A stretch of 64,000 bases of DNA from Patiria pectinifera. Lineage: Eukaryota; Echinodermata; Asteroidea; Valvatida; Asterinidae. Shown piece after piece: positions 46,798-58,677 of this stretch (position 1 is its first letter; the number at the start of each line of letters is the position of its first letter). The stretch covers positions 3,767,001-3,831,000 of the forward strand of contig CM057135.1 of assembly GCA_029964075.1 (NCBI GenBank), in the 5' to 3' direction. The notes under the pieces are model-generated. The model worked only from the letters and a program-made list of their open reading frames with translations, had not been told where the DNA came from and did not search any database. Both the position numbers and the translations under genes were made by a program.

Positions 46798-47365
46798 TGA
46801 TACAGCCACATTGCGCTTTAATCGTCGGTAAAACAAATTCGGGTTAAACTAAATGGATTATGGATCAATTAGAGACAAGAGTATAAATACGTATTTGAAG
46901 CTATAGTTATCATTTGTCCTACCGTTTTTAAAAATAAAACGTATATCGAAAAAAAAATGGATTCAAGCAGATCCCGAGGTATATCTCTGCGACCTAGAAT
47001 TGGATAATATGACGCTCAACGAAGCGATTGATATTTACAGGAAAGTACTCGAAGGTGTTGCTACGTTGTTTATCGTAGACGATTTCTCTTCGGATCAAGA
47101 GATTAAATATCGTAAAAACACGTGCGCGTTGAGTAAAATGGCGTTTAGCGGAATACATTTTAATCACAGTTGTAGGTTATTGACTCAACGGCTTGGTTGG
47201 CATTATTTTATTGAAAAGATAAAATATCGTTTGATCAAGCGTTAGACGAAAACGACGCCGTACCCATTGATCATTGAGATCATATAAAACAACATTAGAC
47301 AGACGTTAAATATAGTAAATTAGTCGTTACACCGAACCTCCAGTAAGTTTCGAGCTACTTAAATA
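46797..47365 (+). pseudogene. Packaging ATPase remnant (B1)
   Basis: The start and Walker A region are recognisable but contain a TAA inside the P-loop (near 46,845). Further indels follow, and the Walker B segment TLFIVDDFSS is kept (~47,065-47,095). It ends near 47,365 before a hairpin. Confidence 0.8.
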
Positions 47366-47373
47366 GATAAGAG

Positions 47374-47416
47374 AAAAAAGCTCTTCATACGATACAATTT
47401 TATGAAGAGCTTTTTT
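47374..47416. terminator. Strong A/T-flanked hairpin between convergent genes (B1)
   Basis: The 16-bp stem aaaaaagctcttcata / tatgaagagctttttt has an 11-nt loop. It lies between the ATPase remnant (plus) and the Cys/His-repeat gene (minus), again at a convergent junction. Confidence 0.65.
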
Positions 47417-47496
47417 GCTTTGAGAGTAAACAAATTTGTTCTTTTTTTTTATTTTCTTTTAACATCTTTTTTTTTACAGGCTAACACGCAATTGCT

Positions 47497-48347
47497 TTAA
47501 ATGTGCCCGATCGAGTTATCTAAGCGCTCGATCGTTGCCATATCATCTCCATAATGATTGTATTTTAAAATGACTCGACAATCTTCGTAAGTAACAATGT
47601 GTATAATCTTCCGTAAGACCTCTAAGAAAATCAGTATCGATGAAAAGTTCCCGGGTTGAACATATTTTTATCTTTATCATTGCGAACGATTTTGAACGCG
47701 ATTGTGCGTACAGATACTGGAACCACCGCAATCTTTACATACGCTGCGTTGACGATTGTGTGGACAGATATTAGAACCGCCACAATCTTTACATACGCTG
47801 CGTTGACGATAGTGTGGACAGATATTAGAACCGCCACAATCTTTACATTGGTTGCGTTGTCGATTATGTGGACAAATAAAAGAACCGCCGCAATCTTTAC
47901 ATACGCTGCGTAGACGATTGTGTGGGCATACACTAGAACCATCACAATCTTACATGTGTTACGTTGGCGACCGTGTATGCATTCTCTTGGTTTAATTTTA
48001 CTTCTACACCCATCGCAGATTTTGTATTTTTCACCGTTTGATTTGGTGCTTAGATCGCAATTTTGACATAGTTTACAAAAGTTTGGTTGAAAATAATATT
48101 TTTGTTTCGATTTACCCCTACACGCAATTCATGTCTTGTAACTTTCACCATTTAATTTAATACCAAATTGTTCAAGATCGCACATTTTATTGCATTGAAA
48201 ACAAACGTTTAGAATTTTCATTTTGAGGATATATATTTTATACCAACACGCATTACACGTTTTAGATATTGATCCATCTCTTTTTCGATGAAAGTTATCT
48301 CTCGATAACTGTTGGTGACAACGTATACATTTAGTATTAGTTTCCAT
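47497..48347 (-). pseudogene. Cys/His-repeat zinc protein, cargo gene of B1
   Basis: The gene starts METNTKCIRCHQQLSRDNFH, with C-x2-C pairs separated by charged spacers. In the middle (47,700-47,985) about five repeats of ~19 residues have the form C-P-H-N-R-Q-R-S-V-C-K-D-C-G-G-S-x-I. Such repeats resemble zinc-finger arrays of large DNA viruses and algae (compare EsV-1-7-like motifs). A C-terminal part (ILKYNHYGDDMATIERLDNS, stop at 47,497) follows in another frame. Breaks: TGA near 48,129, a 1-nt loss near 47,950 and shifts near 47,690 and 47,580. Absent from A and B2 at this position. Function unknown; nucleic-acid or protein binding is likely. Confidence 0.7.
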
Positions 48348-48681
48348 TGTTTCTATTTATTATAAAATTTAGATTAAAAAAAATGATTTTGTTTTTGTTT
48401 TTAGCACTTTAGTTCTTAACAAAATCAACAAAATAATAACTAACTTACTCAGGTGATTACTAACTAGTTACTTAACAGTTAATAGCTAGCTACTCAACAG
48501 TTAATAACTAGCTACTCAGTTTACTTTTTAGTAAATGATAGCAGTATTTTAGTACTTCAATTTTGTGTTATTATCATCATAGCTCTTAATTTATCGTTTT
48601 ACACCTACGAATTCTACGTATCTGCAACGTAACTACTTTTGTTGTTTCAGCCGCGTTAAAATTATACTCGTTTTTAACTAA

Positions 48682-49020
48682 ATGGAGGACTTAAAACTTG
48701 CTTGAACTAACGAAAAAGATCAAAACACAGAGCCCAAAGATCGTTTGTGCGGTGTAGTAGCAGCTGGGAACTTTAAAAAGAACTTAAGGAAGGAGTATAC
48801 CGTTAAAAATATCGACACTCTTGACAGTAAAGAACTCAACAAATTATACCAGCTATACGAAACTAAGTTTGGAATTGAAATTGTTCAAACTGTTGCAAAG
48901 TACAGTCTATCTGTATCGTTTCGGTTTGCGGTAACACCATGTGGTAATGACTACTGCTTAGAAGATATGAGTTCTGAAAAGAACTTGTCCCGCTTATTAT
49001 CAACTTTGCTAAGTAGTTTT
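48682..49020 (+). pseudogene. Remnant of the 192-aa gene (B1)
   Basis: ATGGAGGACTTAAAACTTGC matches the A start. A TGA interrupts after seven codons. The frame continues as in A (DRLCGVVAAGNFKKN...LDSKELNKLYQLYE) before degenerating near 48,940 and meeting Penelope-like sequence. Confidence 0.75.
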
Positions 49021-49029
49021 TTTGTTATG

Positions 49030-49810
49030 ATAAGAACAGTCCTGCTGTAAGTTCTACGAACTTGTCTTTGGTTCCAACGTTTCGACTAGCCTGCTCTAGT
49101 CATCGTCAGGAGACTGAAGATAGTTTGAGATGCTACTCCTTAAGTAGGATTTGTTAGGATTGGGAGTGCTTGCTGGGCATGCCCTGCTCGCTCGGGTGTG
49201 TCAGTTGGTTGTGAGGCTTGGGCATTGTGTTGAGGGATGCCCGCTGAGCGTCCTGCTCGCTCGACTGTGTCAGTTGGCTGTGAGCCTTGGGCATTGTGTT
49301 GAGGGATGCCCGCTGAGCGTCCTGCTCGCTCAGGTGTGTCAGTTGGCTGTGAGCCACGGATGTTGCAACTTGGAATAACTGAATGCCAGATGTTGCTTAT
49401 GAAATAGCCGATATCTCCTGGGACAGTGTCATGTTTGTGGATCTCAATACCTTCTCTGATACGACGGGTGTACCAGTGTTTCTCTGGGGCTATGATTTCC
49501 GCTTGTTCCCAATCCACAACATGATCCAGATCAGCAGAGTGTTTGACATGCCGAATTGTCAAGTTCCCCTTCTGCGGCCGTGAGCTATGTGTTCTTAAAG
49601 CCTGGTAGTGAGGTCTCCGCCGGTCTCGCCAATGTACACTTTGCCACAAGAGCAAGGAATTCGGTAAACTCCTGCTTGACTTCTCGGGTTGTGCTTGTCT
49701 TTGTGGGTGTACAATTTCGTTTCGAGTTTGTTGCGAGTTCGGTAGTAGACCTTAATATTGGCTTCACGGAGGATTCGCTGGATCTTAGAGGGAGCCGTTT
49801 GTGATCATTT
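49030..49810 (-). mobile_element. 3' remnant of a Penelope-like retroelement (GIY-YIG end)
   Basis: On the minus strand the frame contains VYRIPCSCGKVYIGETGGDL, a GIY-YIG endonuclease core as found at the C-terminus of Penelope-like elements. It is preceded by a typical REANIKVYYRTRNKLETKLY-like segment. A stop and frame changes follow. The C-terminal tail has three tandem ~70-bp repeats (49,160-49,370) encoding GSQPTDTPERAGRSAGIPQH. The end (49,030-49,120) has the recurrent ctagagcaggctagtcgaaa stretch. No reverse transcriptase part is present, so it is 5'-truncated. Confidence 0.7.
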
Positions 49811-49932
49811 GTATGAATTTATCAATGAACATGATCAACCACAACTCTTGCTAAACTGGTCAATCAAAGGAGCAGAAATGTTGAACGTGGCGACCTGACA
49901 GGAGTGGCTTTTCGCGGTGGGTCAAGGCTGCA

Positions 49933-52900
49933 TTGAAGAGTTACGTTGATCAAAATAATATAGCGATCGACGAACGAGAAAATTATACTCGTCGAGACTA
50001 TATTCAGGCCATGAGGGCTGAAGAGAGTAAATTTAAAAACTTCACACTACATGAGCTCAAACTGATTGTAGACGAACAAAGTCTAGAATACGAACCGACG
50101 GGTTATAATGGTCGATTTTTGAAAAAAAGATTTACTCTCAGCGATCAAGAGATTTAAATCTCCCGAAGATTTTCAAGAGGCTGACTTCAGAGGTACGAGA
50201 AGGTTTAGAAATAACTTTCGAAACTGGGAACTGATTCCGAGACAGTTTAATAATGACGTTGAACTGTTTTTTTTTTTTAGCACTCACGAGCGGCAGATCG
50301 AAAGCAAAGTCGTATCAGAACTGAGAGAACTCACTTACATGAAGCTTCAGATTGCGATTACAGTGAGATACGTTAAAAATGTACCTGATGGAGAACAGGT
50401 GACTGCTGAATTTACCTTTATCAGTAACAATGTGGTTATTTTGAGGGAGAGTCAGGTAAAGCAAATTCTTAAAGAAGCGATCGATCAAGTAAAAGAAAAA
50501 CACGCGAGTCATACAAATCGAGGATCAGGTTGGGTAGTCGATAAAAAACTCGCGCTTTACATTAACGTAAACCGTTATGCTCAAGCAGGAGGTAGTTCTT
50601 ACATAGAGCTACCCAACTATCTCAAAAATAAAAAGGCGATTATCAACGTACAAAACAAAGAGAACGAATGTTTGAGATGGTGTTTGAGAGCCGCTCTTGG
50701 TAAATATTCGGACAAAGTAAAAAAGCGAATCGAACACAACCAAAAATATCAGGTCCATGAAGAGAGAAGTACGATATACAACACGAACGATGAATTTCAA
50801 AAATATAGACTTTCCCACACCAGTGGATTAAATTTCTGGGGTATAAAGACAAAATAATATATCGATAAACGTTTTTGGTTATACTGAACAAGATAACATA
50901 CATGTACTGGCATTATCTAGAAACACAGATCCTACCGTTTTCCAACGGTGATAAGAGTCACTACTGTTGGATAAAACAATTTTCTAGATTATTTTATACC
51001 GCAACGGCAGATCGACACAAGAAATTTTTTTGTCGAAGATGTCTGTCACACTACGGAACTTAAGAAAAACTAGACAGACACAAACAAGATTGTGAGGGAA
51101 TAGACAAGCCTCTGTCTAAAATCGTTTTTTTCGAGAACAACGTATTAAAATTTTAAAACCACAGATTTGCGCAGGACGCACCATTTGTCATTTACGCCGA
51201 CTTTGAATCGGTACTAGAGAAAACTCAGCACGATAAAAAGGAAAACACGCAAAAGACAAACATTCACAAAGCAAGCGGTTATACGTTGGTAGTCGTTAGA
51301 TGTGATGGCGAAAATATGTATGGAGAAACTTACAGGGGCGAAGACGCCGCAACTAAGTTTGTGAAGAAGATGTTACAATTACAACGTGATATTAATTTCA
51401 TATTTGACGATCCCATACCCATGGAATTTACTGAGCGAGATAAAAAAACATCATGAAAAAAAAACCGCGTGTTGGATTTGTGAAAAACCAATTTATCTCA
51501 ATAACTCTAGCAACTGTCAGTGCCAGAAACCTAAAGAACCCAAGACGACAAAACAAATCAAAGAATATCAATACGAAAATAGTAAGGGATTTATCGAGTC
51601 TAAATGTCTCGAATGTAAAAAGAAGATTAACAAATTTAGAAAGATGAGATATCACTGCCACGTCACTGGTAAATATAGAGGCGCCGCGCACGCCTACTGT
51701 AACACCAAGCTACGGGTTCAACCTTGTTGTACTCCGATACCGGTCACATTACACAATTTACAAAATTACGACGCGCATTTGATCATGCAAGGCATTTCTC
51801 TTTGCAAAGGTAAAATAATTTGTATCCCGTACAAATTCAGAAAAGTACATTTCGTTTTCAATCGGAAATCTACGAATTATATAGACTCGTTCAATTTTAT
51901 GGCGTCATCGCTTGACAACTTAGTCAAAGCTTGTCCAAAAGAGTCGTTTACTTTACTGAAAACTAAATTTCTGCCAGAAACCGAATTTAGCGCCAGACAA
52001 AAAAGAGTTTTACCCTTATCTACAAAAAGGAGCTTACCCTACGAATATAATGGACTAAATTTGATAAATCGTTCGAGACCAGTCTACCACCAATCGAAAA
52101 GTTTAACCGAGCAGTCTAAAATCGCATGAAGGGACTACTATGCATTCAGAGCTCGAGTGTGGAAAGTGGAGTTTAAGGTAAAAAACTGTGGGCGAATATC
52201 ACGACTTGTACGTGACGTGACTAGACTTCGGTTTTCATTAAAGCCGGCGGCTTGAGAAAAAAGAATTATAATGCGTCTTAAAAAGATCAGCTAATTAGTG
52301 CTAGATCTGGCTACTGGTTTTAAAACACCGCACCCGGGTCAGATGTTAAAACATTCTAAAAACACAGATAGAACTTGCAGAACGTAGACAAACAGACGTT
52401 ATTTTTTTTGAGAGAGCAAAACGAGGAGGCATGTTGAAAGCGAGGAGGCATAGCGCATTTCGGTAAAGCGCAGAGATCACAAAGCAAACAATATCTGACC
52501 ACGATCCGGATAAAACCAACGAGTTACGTGACTATCTGAAGACGCTTAGTTGAACCTATACGCCGTACTTCGCTAGCAAAGCCAGTTTGCCATGGCAAAG
52601 TTTTCGGCGAAGTGGATTTAACAAAGCCTAGGATGAGAATAATTGAACGATCATGATAATAAAACGTCAGATACGGGTTATTTTTTTTAGAGGTGGACAA
52701 TTGGACCAGCCGCTCTTACCAGCCGGCACAACTTCACAGCGCTAGGCACAACATGCGATTATCATCGCGCCAGAAATGGATTATCAAAACGAATTACGGA
52801 TATACCCAGGATAGCAACAGTATCAAATTAACCGGCAACGTTATTGGATGAGCCTAGTAATGGCTTAAACATACATCACTTTTGCTGGTATGAAGACGTC

Positions 52901-53950
52901 GGATTAAAACTCATGTACAGTACATCACTTTACAGCTTGGGGTAATCGAAATCGAAAGCCAGTGGAGGAAGTCGTATGGGTTTAAGCAAACCTTGGATCA
53001 AGAGTACACTGATAAATACTCAACTCAGAACTAAAGCAACTTTTTAACTTTTAAAAAGATTTTTTTTAAACTCATGCGTTTTTGAAAATAGCGTTTTTGG
53101 AAAAGATGTTACGATGGAAGACAGAACCAGAACGGACAACAAAGTTACTCCATACAAGGATGAGCATAATAGGTCACGGATAATTATAGTGTACAGACAA
53201 TCTTAAAACAGACATCATTTGTCGAATCTTATAAGACGCGATTGTCATTTGTCGTGTATAAGAAACTAAAACCGTGTTATAATCAATCTCTCAAAGACGC
53301 TACTGCGGAGTACGATTTTATTAGATCTAATCTCCAAAGTGACGCTGATGTACGATTCAGATTATATAAGCTCGAATTCGGAGAAGTGACGATATGGAGA
53401 CCAGAATCTCTTAAGCGTCTACACGGGAGTATACAAAAAGATATGGTCAGCAAAATGGCAAGAATACGACCTTTCGAATTATCACCGCAGGATATACGAC
53501 CTTGTACGACGGATCCAAATCATCTTAAACAAGAAAGGGATGATCGGTGAATTTAAAGACGACGAGTCCATGGAGGTATAATCAAAGACATTTGGATCTA
53601 TAAGACCCAAAATGTACTCGATTTTAACCTGACATCACTTGAAAAAAGCCAAGGGGAGTCACAAAATCGGTCACCTCGTTTAAAACACCGCCTCTATTAC
53701 AACTGCAAAACAAAGAGGTACATTTTACGGATTACGAACAAGAAATCTCACATTACGACGGAACAATCACTCACACTTAGATCGGAAAATCAAAATAAAC
53801 TATCCTTAAGTCCGTTGGACAAAAGGGTAAATCATTTACCGGATTGTGGTGGTGATTATCCGTGCGTGACACAAGATATCGGGCAATGACTTTCTGTCCT
53901 GAAGCTCTTTGTCTTAAAACTACCACATTCGTTTTGGGCCGTCTTCTGGG
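49933..53950 (+). pseudogene. DNA polymerase B remnant (B2)
   Basis: The N-terminal ORF (49,933-50,157) and the following +1-offset frame repeat the arrangement of A. Recognisable pieces: YIELPNYLKNKKAIINVQNK (50,600s), the finger CRRCLSHY (~51,035), the Exo I region YADFESVLE (~51,195), the His-Me finger region with YHCHVTGKYRGAAHAYC (~51,650) and HNLQNYDAHLIMQ (~51,755). From ~52,150 onward the order and spacing of matching blocks become irregular and no long frame remains. The A-type C-terminal end is traceable to ~53,830. Confidence 0.85.
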
Positions 53951-53959
53951 AGGTATTAA

Positions 53960-54904
53960 TTAGGCGGTAGGACCTCGTCGTGACTTTTTACCTTCAATCA
54001 TTTTAAATTGACTTCGTTCTTTTTCCACGCTTGAAGATGTCTACGCTCCAAATGGGGATCCGTGGCTCTTTCGCAGTCCCACCCAAACTTGCTGCACGCA
54101 GTCCCATTCTTGCAATATAAATATCTAACCATAGCGTCTTGCGGTAATTGTTGCTCTTTTTGTTTTAACGGGGTCTAGCTGGCGAGTTGCCGGACCTGTT
54201 TTAGTTTAACCGCCTCTGACGGCGCTTTAGCTATTAATCTCGTCGTTTCATCGTTCATCGTTATAGCTTTGATCACGCTGGGTAATCGCTCGACCCATTG
54301 CGTGTTTCTACTCGGGATTTAACATTTCTCTTGAGCGTACTGATGACCAAACAGTCTCTCGGCTAGCGTTCGATTAAATCTTCTACGATACCCCTGCGAT
54401 CGGTGGTTTCCGGTTCGCCGCGACGATAATCTCGACGTTTTGATTTTGCGGCCATCCATTTTAAAAGCGCCTTTAAATTCGGCCGGCGTCTACTACTCAA
54501 CGTTTTAGGGTAACTCAAAGGCGACCTCGCGTAAATCTTGACGATAGCATCTCGCGTGGAATCTGAATGGGCTTCGTTTTAGAAACCAAAGGTTCTGCTT
54601 CGTGGTATCGACTCGCAACATATCGACAACCGTCAAAGCGTATTTATAAGTCTTGCGTTTTACTTTTATCCCAGGGTAGGTATAGCACATCCATTTGCAA
54701 AGTCGTTTGGCAGTTTCCAAACTCTCGCGATGTACTCGTAGGCCTGGGTACATACGCAGTGGACCCGGTAGATAAATTTGCCATATCGCTTGTTTTTAAG
54801 CCAATCCCTGATTACCTTTTTATCGATTTTTGTTTTATCGTGTAAATGGTCGACGGCACCTCACCTCCAATAACCGCTCGGGCTATAATACAGTTTAGAT
54901 AATG
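53960..54904 (-). pseudogene. Integrase remnant (B2)
   Basis: The nucleotide sequence follows A's integrase closely, but many 1-4-nt insertions and deletions break every frame; the longest open piece is 82 codons at 54,505-54,753. The regions corresponding to all three catalytic residues can be located. The start lies next to the 140-aa gene, as in A. Confidence 0.8.
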
Positions 54905-54942
54905 TTTTGATATTATTTAATATAAAAGAAGTTTATAATAAT

Positions 54943-55350
54943 ATGGCTAGCGTTCCTATGATGGTAGGAGGCGCAATCGTCAACGCCTTAGCTTTTACGG
55001 GTTCAAACTTTTTATTTTCAAAATTAAATGAGACACGATTTGGCGATAGAACATCTCTCAGCCGCCAAAGCTCGGTGGGAACTAAAACGAACGAAATATC
55101 TAGATTTTCTCAACGAACGTATCAGTAAACAAAATGCCTCTAAAGAAACATTTTCCGGCGTAGACCGAGTGTTGCGTTACTACAACGAGGTGAGTGGACA
55201 ATCCACCGAACTACCCGTAGGACTGCAACGCGAACCCGAACTCGAAGATGTTTACGAGCCTAGCGACCAACAAATAGAAAGAGAACTCGCGTCTATCGCG
55301 GGAGGAACGCTATTTGGTGGGCTTCTTGGCTTACATATACCTTTAAATTT
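54943..55350 (+). pseudogene. 140-aa membrane protein copy (B2), frameshifted
   Basis: It starts MASVPMMVGGAIVNALAFTG. After ~25 codons a deletion shifts the frame, and the rest continues at 55,028 (RHDLAIEHLSAAKARW...). A second shift close to the end removes the normal C-terminus. The leader ttatttaatataaaag is kept. Confidence 0.8.
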
Positions 55351-55369
55351 AAAGCTCTTTATAAATAAA

Positions 55370-56537
55370 ATGCATGCGTAGGGAAAAAAATCAACCCCCG
55401 CAGACTATTAAAAGTACCCAGATCTATCGAGGGTAACAGAAAATAGGTGGTCATCACCCACAACCCTAGTAGTATATCGGCGGGGCAAACGCTGAGGGTC
55501 TAGTTTCCTCAATTGGGCGTAGACGACGTGATCGTACCAGGCACTTGTAAACTAGCATTCAATTTAGAACTCGACGGTGTAAGTGACAACAATAGAACCA
55601 TTTTTTGCAAGTTGGCCAGAAATTTAGTCAGTGAAATCAGCGTCAGACTTCAAGGTTATCGTCACGCCGACGTGTATCACAACTTTAAAGACAATTGGCT
55701 CAACAGCTCGACGACTCGAAATATGGCGTACTCGGGCATAGAAGAAGAAAACGTGTCTAAACCCAGAACGGGGGCTCAAGATGCTAACGCGGGCGCCAAC
55801 AACGGTAAAGATCAAGCTATCACAGATGCTTATGGTAACATATATTGTATTTCCCTAGACATTGACATACTGACTTCGCATCACCCTTTTTACCCCAGCA
55901 GTTTAAAACAACCTCTGACGTAGGAGATAAAGTTTAACGATCACGAAAAAGTTGTCAACAGTTCAGATACGTCGGCGATGTATTCTATCTCAGACTTGAC
56001 TCTCGAATACGAAGTGGTGACCAACAGAGACCTAGCTATCACCATCAGAAATAAACACAAGGGTTTAATGCAATACCTGTTTGATAAAATCCTCTCGCTA
56101 GAAGTGAGATCCGTCAACAAATCGGACACGCTTTGGAACGTCAGCATCGATCAACCCATCAGGAGTCTCAAGGGTATTTTGTTTTTGTTTAAAGATCCCG
56201 CGTCGGTCAAGATACAGTCAAGGCATGTTTTAATATCAACACTGGAACGAAATTATCAAGTTCTTTGGAGACAGCGATACCGAAAGCGGACTTAAATTTG
56301 ACGGGTTGTGACCTCAGAGACTATCTAAAAACCAAGTACGGTCTGTGGCTCGATTTTAGAAGTAACGACGACAATTCCGCTTAAGGATCTGGTAGGAAAC
56401 TTGGAGACGGAGGAGGCATCAACATTCAATTTATCAGAGAAGCCGAAAGTCAAGGTGACCTCACGATGTACGTCTTTTTAATCATGGATGCTCAATTGAA
56501 CTTGGAAGACGGTAATTTTAAATATCTGTTAAGTTAA
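55370..56537 (+). pseudogene. Capsid candidate copy (B2), multiple stops
   Basis: ATG is followed by TAG after three codons, with further stops near 55,445 and 55,501. A long open part (55,513-55,923) covers DDVIVPGTCKLAFNLEL-type sequence. Then TAG at 55,922, an internal deletion near 56,212 and a TAA near 56,383. B2 keeps the T-run length that A has lost at its own frameshift. Confidence 0.85.
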
Positions 56538-56538
56538 A

Positions 56539-57953
56539 ATGACACAGCCGCATTGCGCTTTAATCGTCGGCAAAACAAATCTTGGTAAAACCAAATGGAT
56601 TTTGGATCTGTTAGAGTCAGACTGTAAAAATACGTTTGAAGTTATAGTCATCATTTGCCCTACCATATTTAAAAACAAAACGTATATCGAAAGAAAGTGA
56701 ATTCAAGAAGATCCCGAGGTATATCTCTGCGATCCGAAATTGTACAAGATGACGCTCAACGAAGCGATCGATTTTTAGGGGCCATTCAGAATTTTCAATG
56801 TTTTAAAATTTCGATCTTTTTTCCAAATTGTGGGTGGTTGGGTCAAGCTAAATAATTAAAAATCGAAATTCACTTTCCATGGAAAAAAGATTAAAAAAAA
56901 CAAAGAAAGATAGATCTCAAGCGTTCCGATATCGCGATACGTGTTTCTTTTCCAACTTCGTCCCATGTATGTACTCTACATGTACGTCATGTACGTGTAT
57001 ATAAAGACCCACTGTGGCATGAAAGGGAGGTGGTTTTTCAGTAGACTTGGACGTGGGGCGTTTGTAGCGGTTAGGCAGTGCAGAGGCAGCAGGGTACCAT
57101 GTGTACTAGATCGGCTCTATAACACGCCGCGGGTGTCGATTACCAATCGCTATAAAAACTGGACTATTCAACCACTGGACGCCAAGACTACGAGGACCGC
57201 AGTCTGTGATGGATGTCTGCCCAAACCTGATGTTTTTCTTTCGCTCGTACCCCCGCCCTGCAAACAGGGCGGGGGGGGGGGGATGAGCGAATGTTTTTCT
57301 CAGCTACCTCACGTGACAGGCACAACCTCGTATGTCACATGTCATCCACCTCATCCAGAAAAGGACAAAACCACGATCATCTTTGTGGCTTCCAAAACTG
57401 CAACCTGTCATTCCCAACAGCGTATCAGCTGGCAAAACACAAGAAAACTGAAGGTCACCAGTGCAAAAGAGGAAGACCAACAACTTCACGCCGTCACTGA
57501 ACTAGACACACATGTGCATGGGTATACATGTTCATGTTCAAGTATATGTACATGCCAGTCCATATACATGTACATGTTCAGTTTTTTATTAATCGAAATT
57601 TGGGGTGGGTGGGTGGGTCAATCGTGGACGATTGCTGTTTGGATCAAGAGATTAAATATCGTAAAAAGACGTGCGCGCTAAGCAAGATGGCGTTTAGCGG
57701 AAGACACGTAAATCACAGCCGTTGGTTATTAACTCAAAAGTACAATAGCGTTTCAAAAGATTATAGAGAAAATACGGCTAGGTTGGTATTATTTTACTGC
57801 AAAGATAAAACATCGTTTGATCAAGCGTTAGACGAAAATGACGTCGTACCGATTGAAGAACGAGATTATATAAAACGACGTTGGAGAGATGTGAAATATA
57901 GTAAATTGGTCGTATACACCGAACCTCCAGTTAGTTACGAGCTACTCAGGTGA
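56539..57953 (+). pseudogene. Packaging ATPase split by an 840-bp insertion (B2)
   Basis: The 5' part (56,539-56,777) has a P-loop region and a TGA near 56,698. Unrelated sequence follows from ~56,778 to ~57,620, replacing about 45 bp around the strand before Walker B. The 3' part (57,621-57,953) resumes with VDDCCLDQEIKYRKKT and continues to the normal end region. Confidence 0.8.
56778..57620. other. Insertion with a C2H2 finger-encoding segment
   Basis: Non-Polinton sequence inside the ATPase copy. On the plus strand, 57,291-57,500 encodes CGFQNCNLSFPTAYQLAKHK and then KRGRPTTSRRH-stop: one classic C2H2 finger (C-x4-C-x12-H-x5-H) and a basic tail. It ends in a gggtgggtgggt run. No ends or target duplication were recognised; it may be a captured exon or transposon part. 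Confidence 0.45.
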
Positions 57954-58022
57954 TTATAACGAGCTACTCGGGTGATTATAGCTAGCTACTCAGGTGATTA
58001 CAACTAGCAACTCCAGGTGATA

Positions 58023-58291
58023 ATGAAATTGTTCAAACAGATGGTAAATATACTTAAAGTCTATTTTCGCGAGTGTTATCCGTTGTTACACCCGTACAAG
58101 TTTTAGGATATAACGTCACTATAGATTCTGAAGAAGAACTCACCAAGAACTTGAGTTCTGATCCTATTATAAGCGCGAGTATGGCTGGTATGTTGAGCGA
58201 CGTTTGTTACAAGTACGGAACTTTTATATCACCCGTAGTAGCTGCGGTTATCACAACGAAACATTTGAAATTTAACAAACCTAATATAATA
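58023..58291 (+). pseudogene. 192-aa gene fragment (B2)
   Basis: Only the part from about residue 65 of A's protein onward is present; the 5' half is missing between the ATPase end and here. The frame has an early TAA and then continues as VVTPVQVLGYNVTIDSEEEL. A 2-nt loss downstream fuses it into the frame of the next gene. Confidence 0.75.
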
Positions 58292-58641
58292 AATGGAAGA
58301 TCAGAAAGCAGCGACAGCAACGCCTGCGGCTCAACCAGCAGAGACAGAGACACCCAACCGATAAAAACAACGCCATCACCGACGGTAACGAGAGTGACCA
58401 AGACTAAAAATCCTAAACGAATACAGCAGGGTAAAGCTTTAACCGAGCACAATAGACAAAATGGATGTAACATCGGACGACGCTATGAATTACAGCTCTT
58501 GGCTGATGTGGGGAGCTCTAGCGTCGATAATAGGAGTGGGGTTGCTGGTATTAAAAAGTAAGGCAACTGCGCCGGTGGTACAGCCAGTGCCGGTGGTAAC
58601 GCAACCCACTACACCCAGCGCCCCCAAACGCTAGACACGAA
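58292..58641 (+). pseudogene. 127-aa gene copy (B2), frameshifted
   Basis: ATG at 58,292 keeps A's first codons. A 2-nt loss near 58,350 shifts the frame. The basic block KNPKRIQQGKAL is readable in the fused frame. A deletion near 58,465 and the hydrophobic segment (~58,500-58,550) are in different frames. Confidence 0.75.
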
Positions 58642-58677
58642 ATAAACAGCAATTTAAAAATTGTTATATTAAAAACG

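Larger units (their letters stand above)
45345..49025. mobile_element. Polinton copy B1, rearranged remnant
   Basis: It begins in the first codons of a 393-aa gene copy (minus) and its divergent promoter. It continues into a deleted 471-aa gene (plus), then jumps near 46,037 into the middle of a capsid gene, followed by ATPase, a Cys/His-repeat gene and the start of the 192-aa gene. At ~49,025 it meets a Penelope-like remnant. The order minor-protein-to-capsid does not exist in A, so large deletion or inversion occurred. All inherited genes are broken. Confidence 0.8.

Noticed and set aside
47631-47945. Apparent hydrophobic multi-pass membrane ORF (minus strand)
   Set aside because: It is the shifted frame of the Cys/His-repeat gene; the conserved C/H/C/C pattern lies in the other frame.
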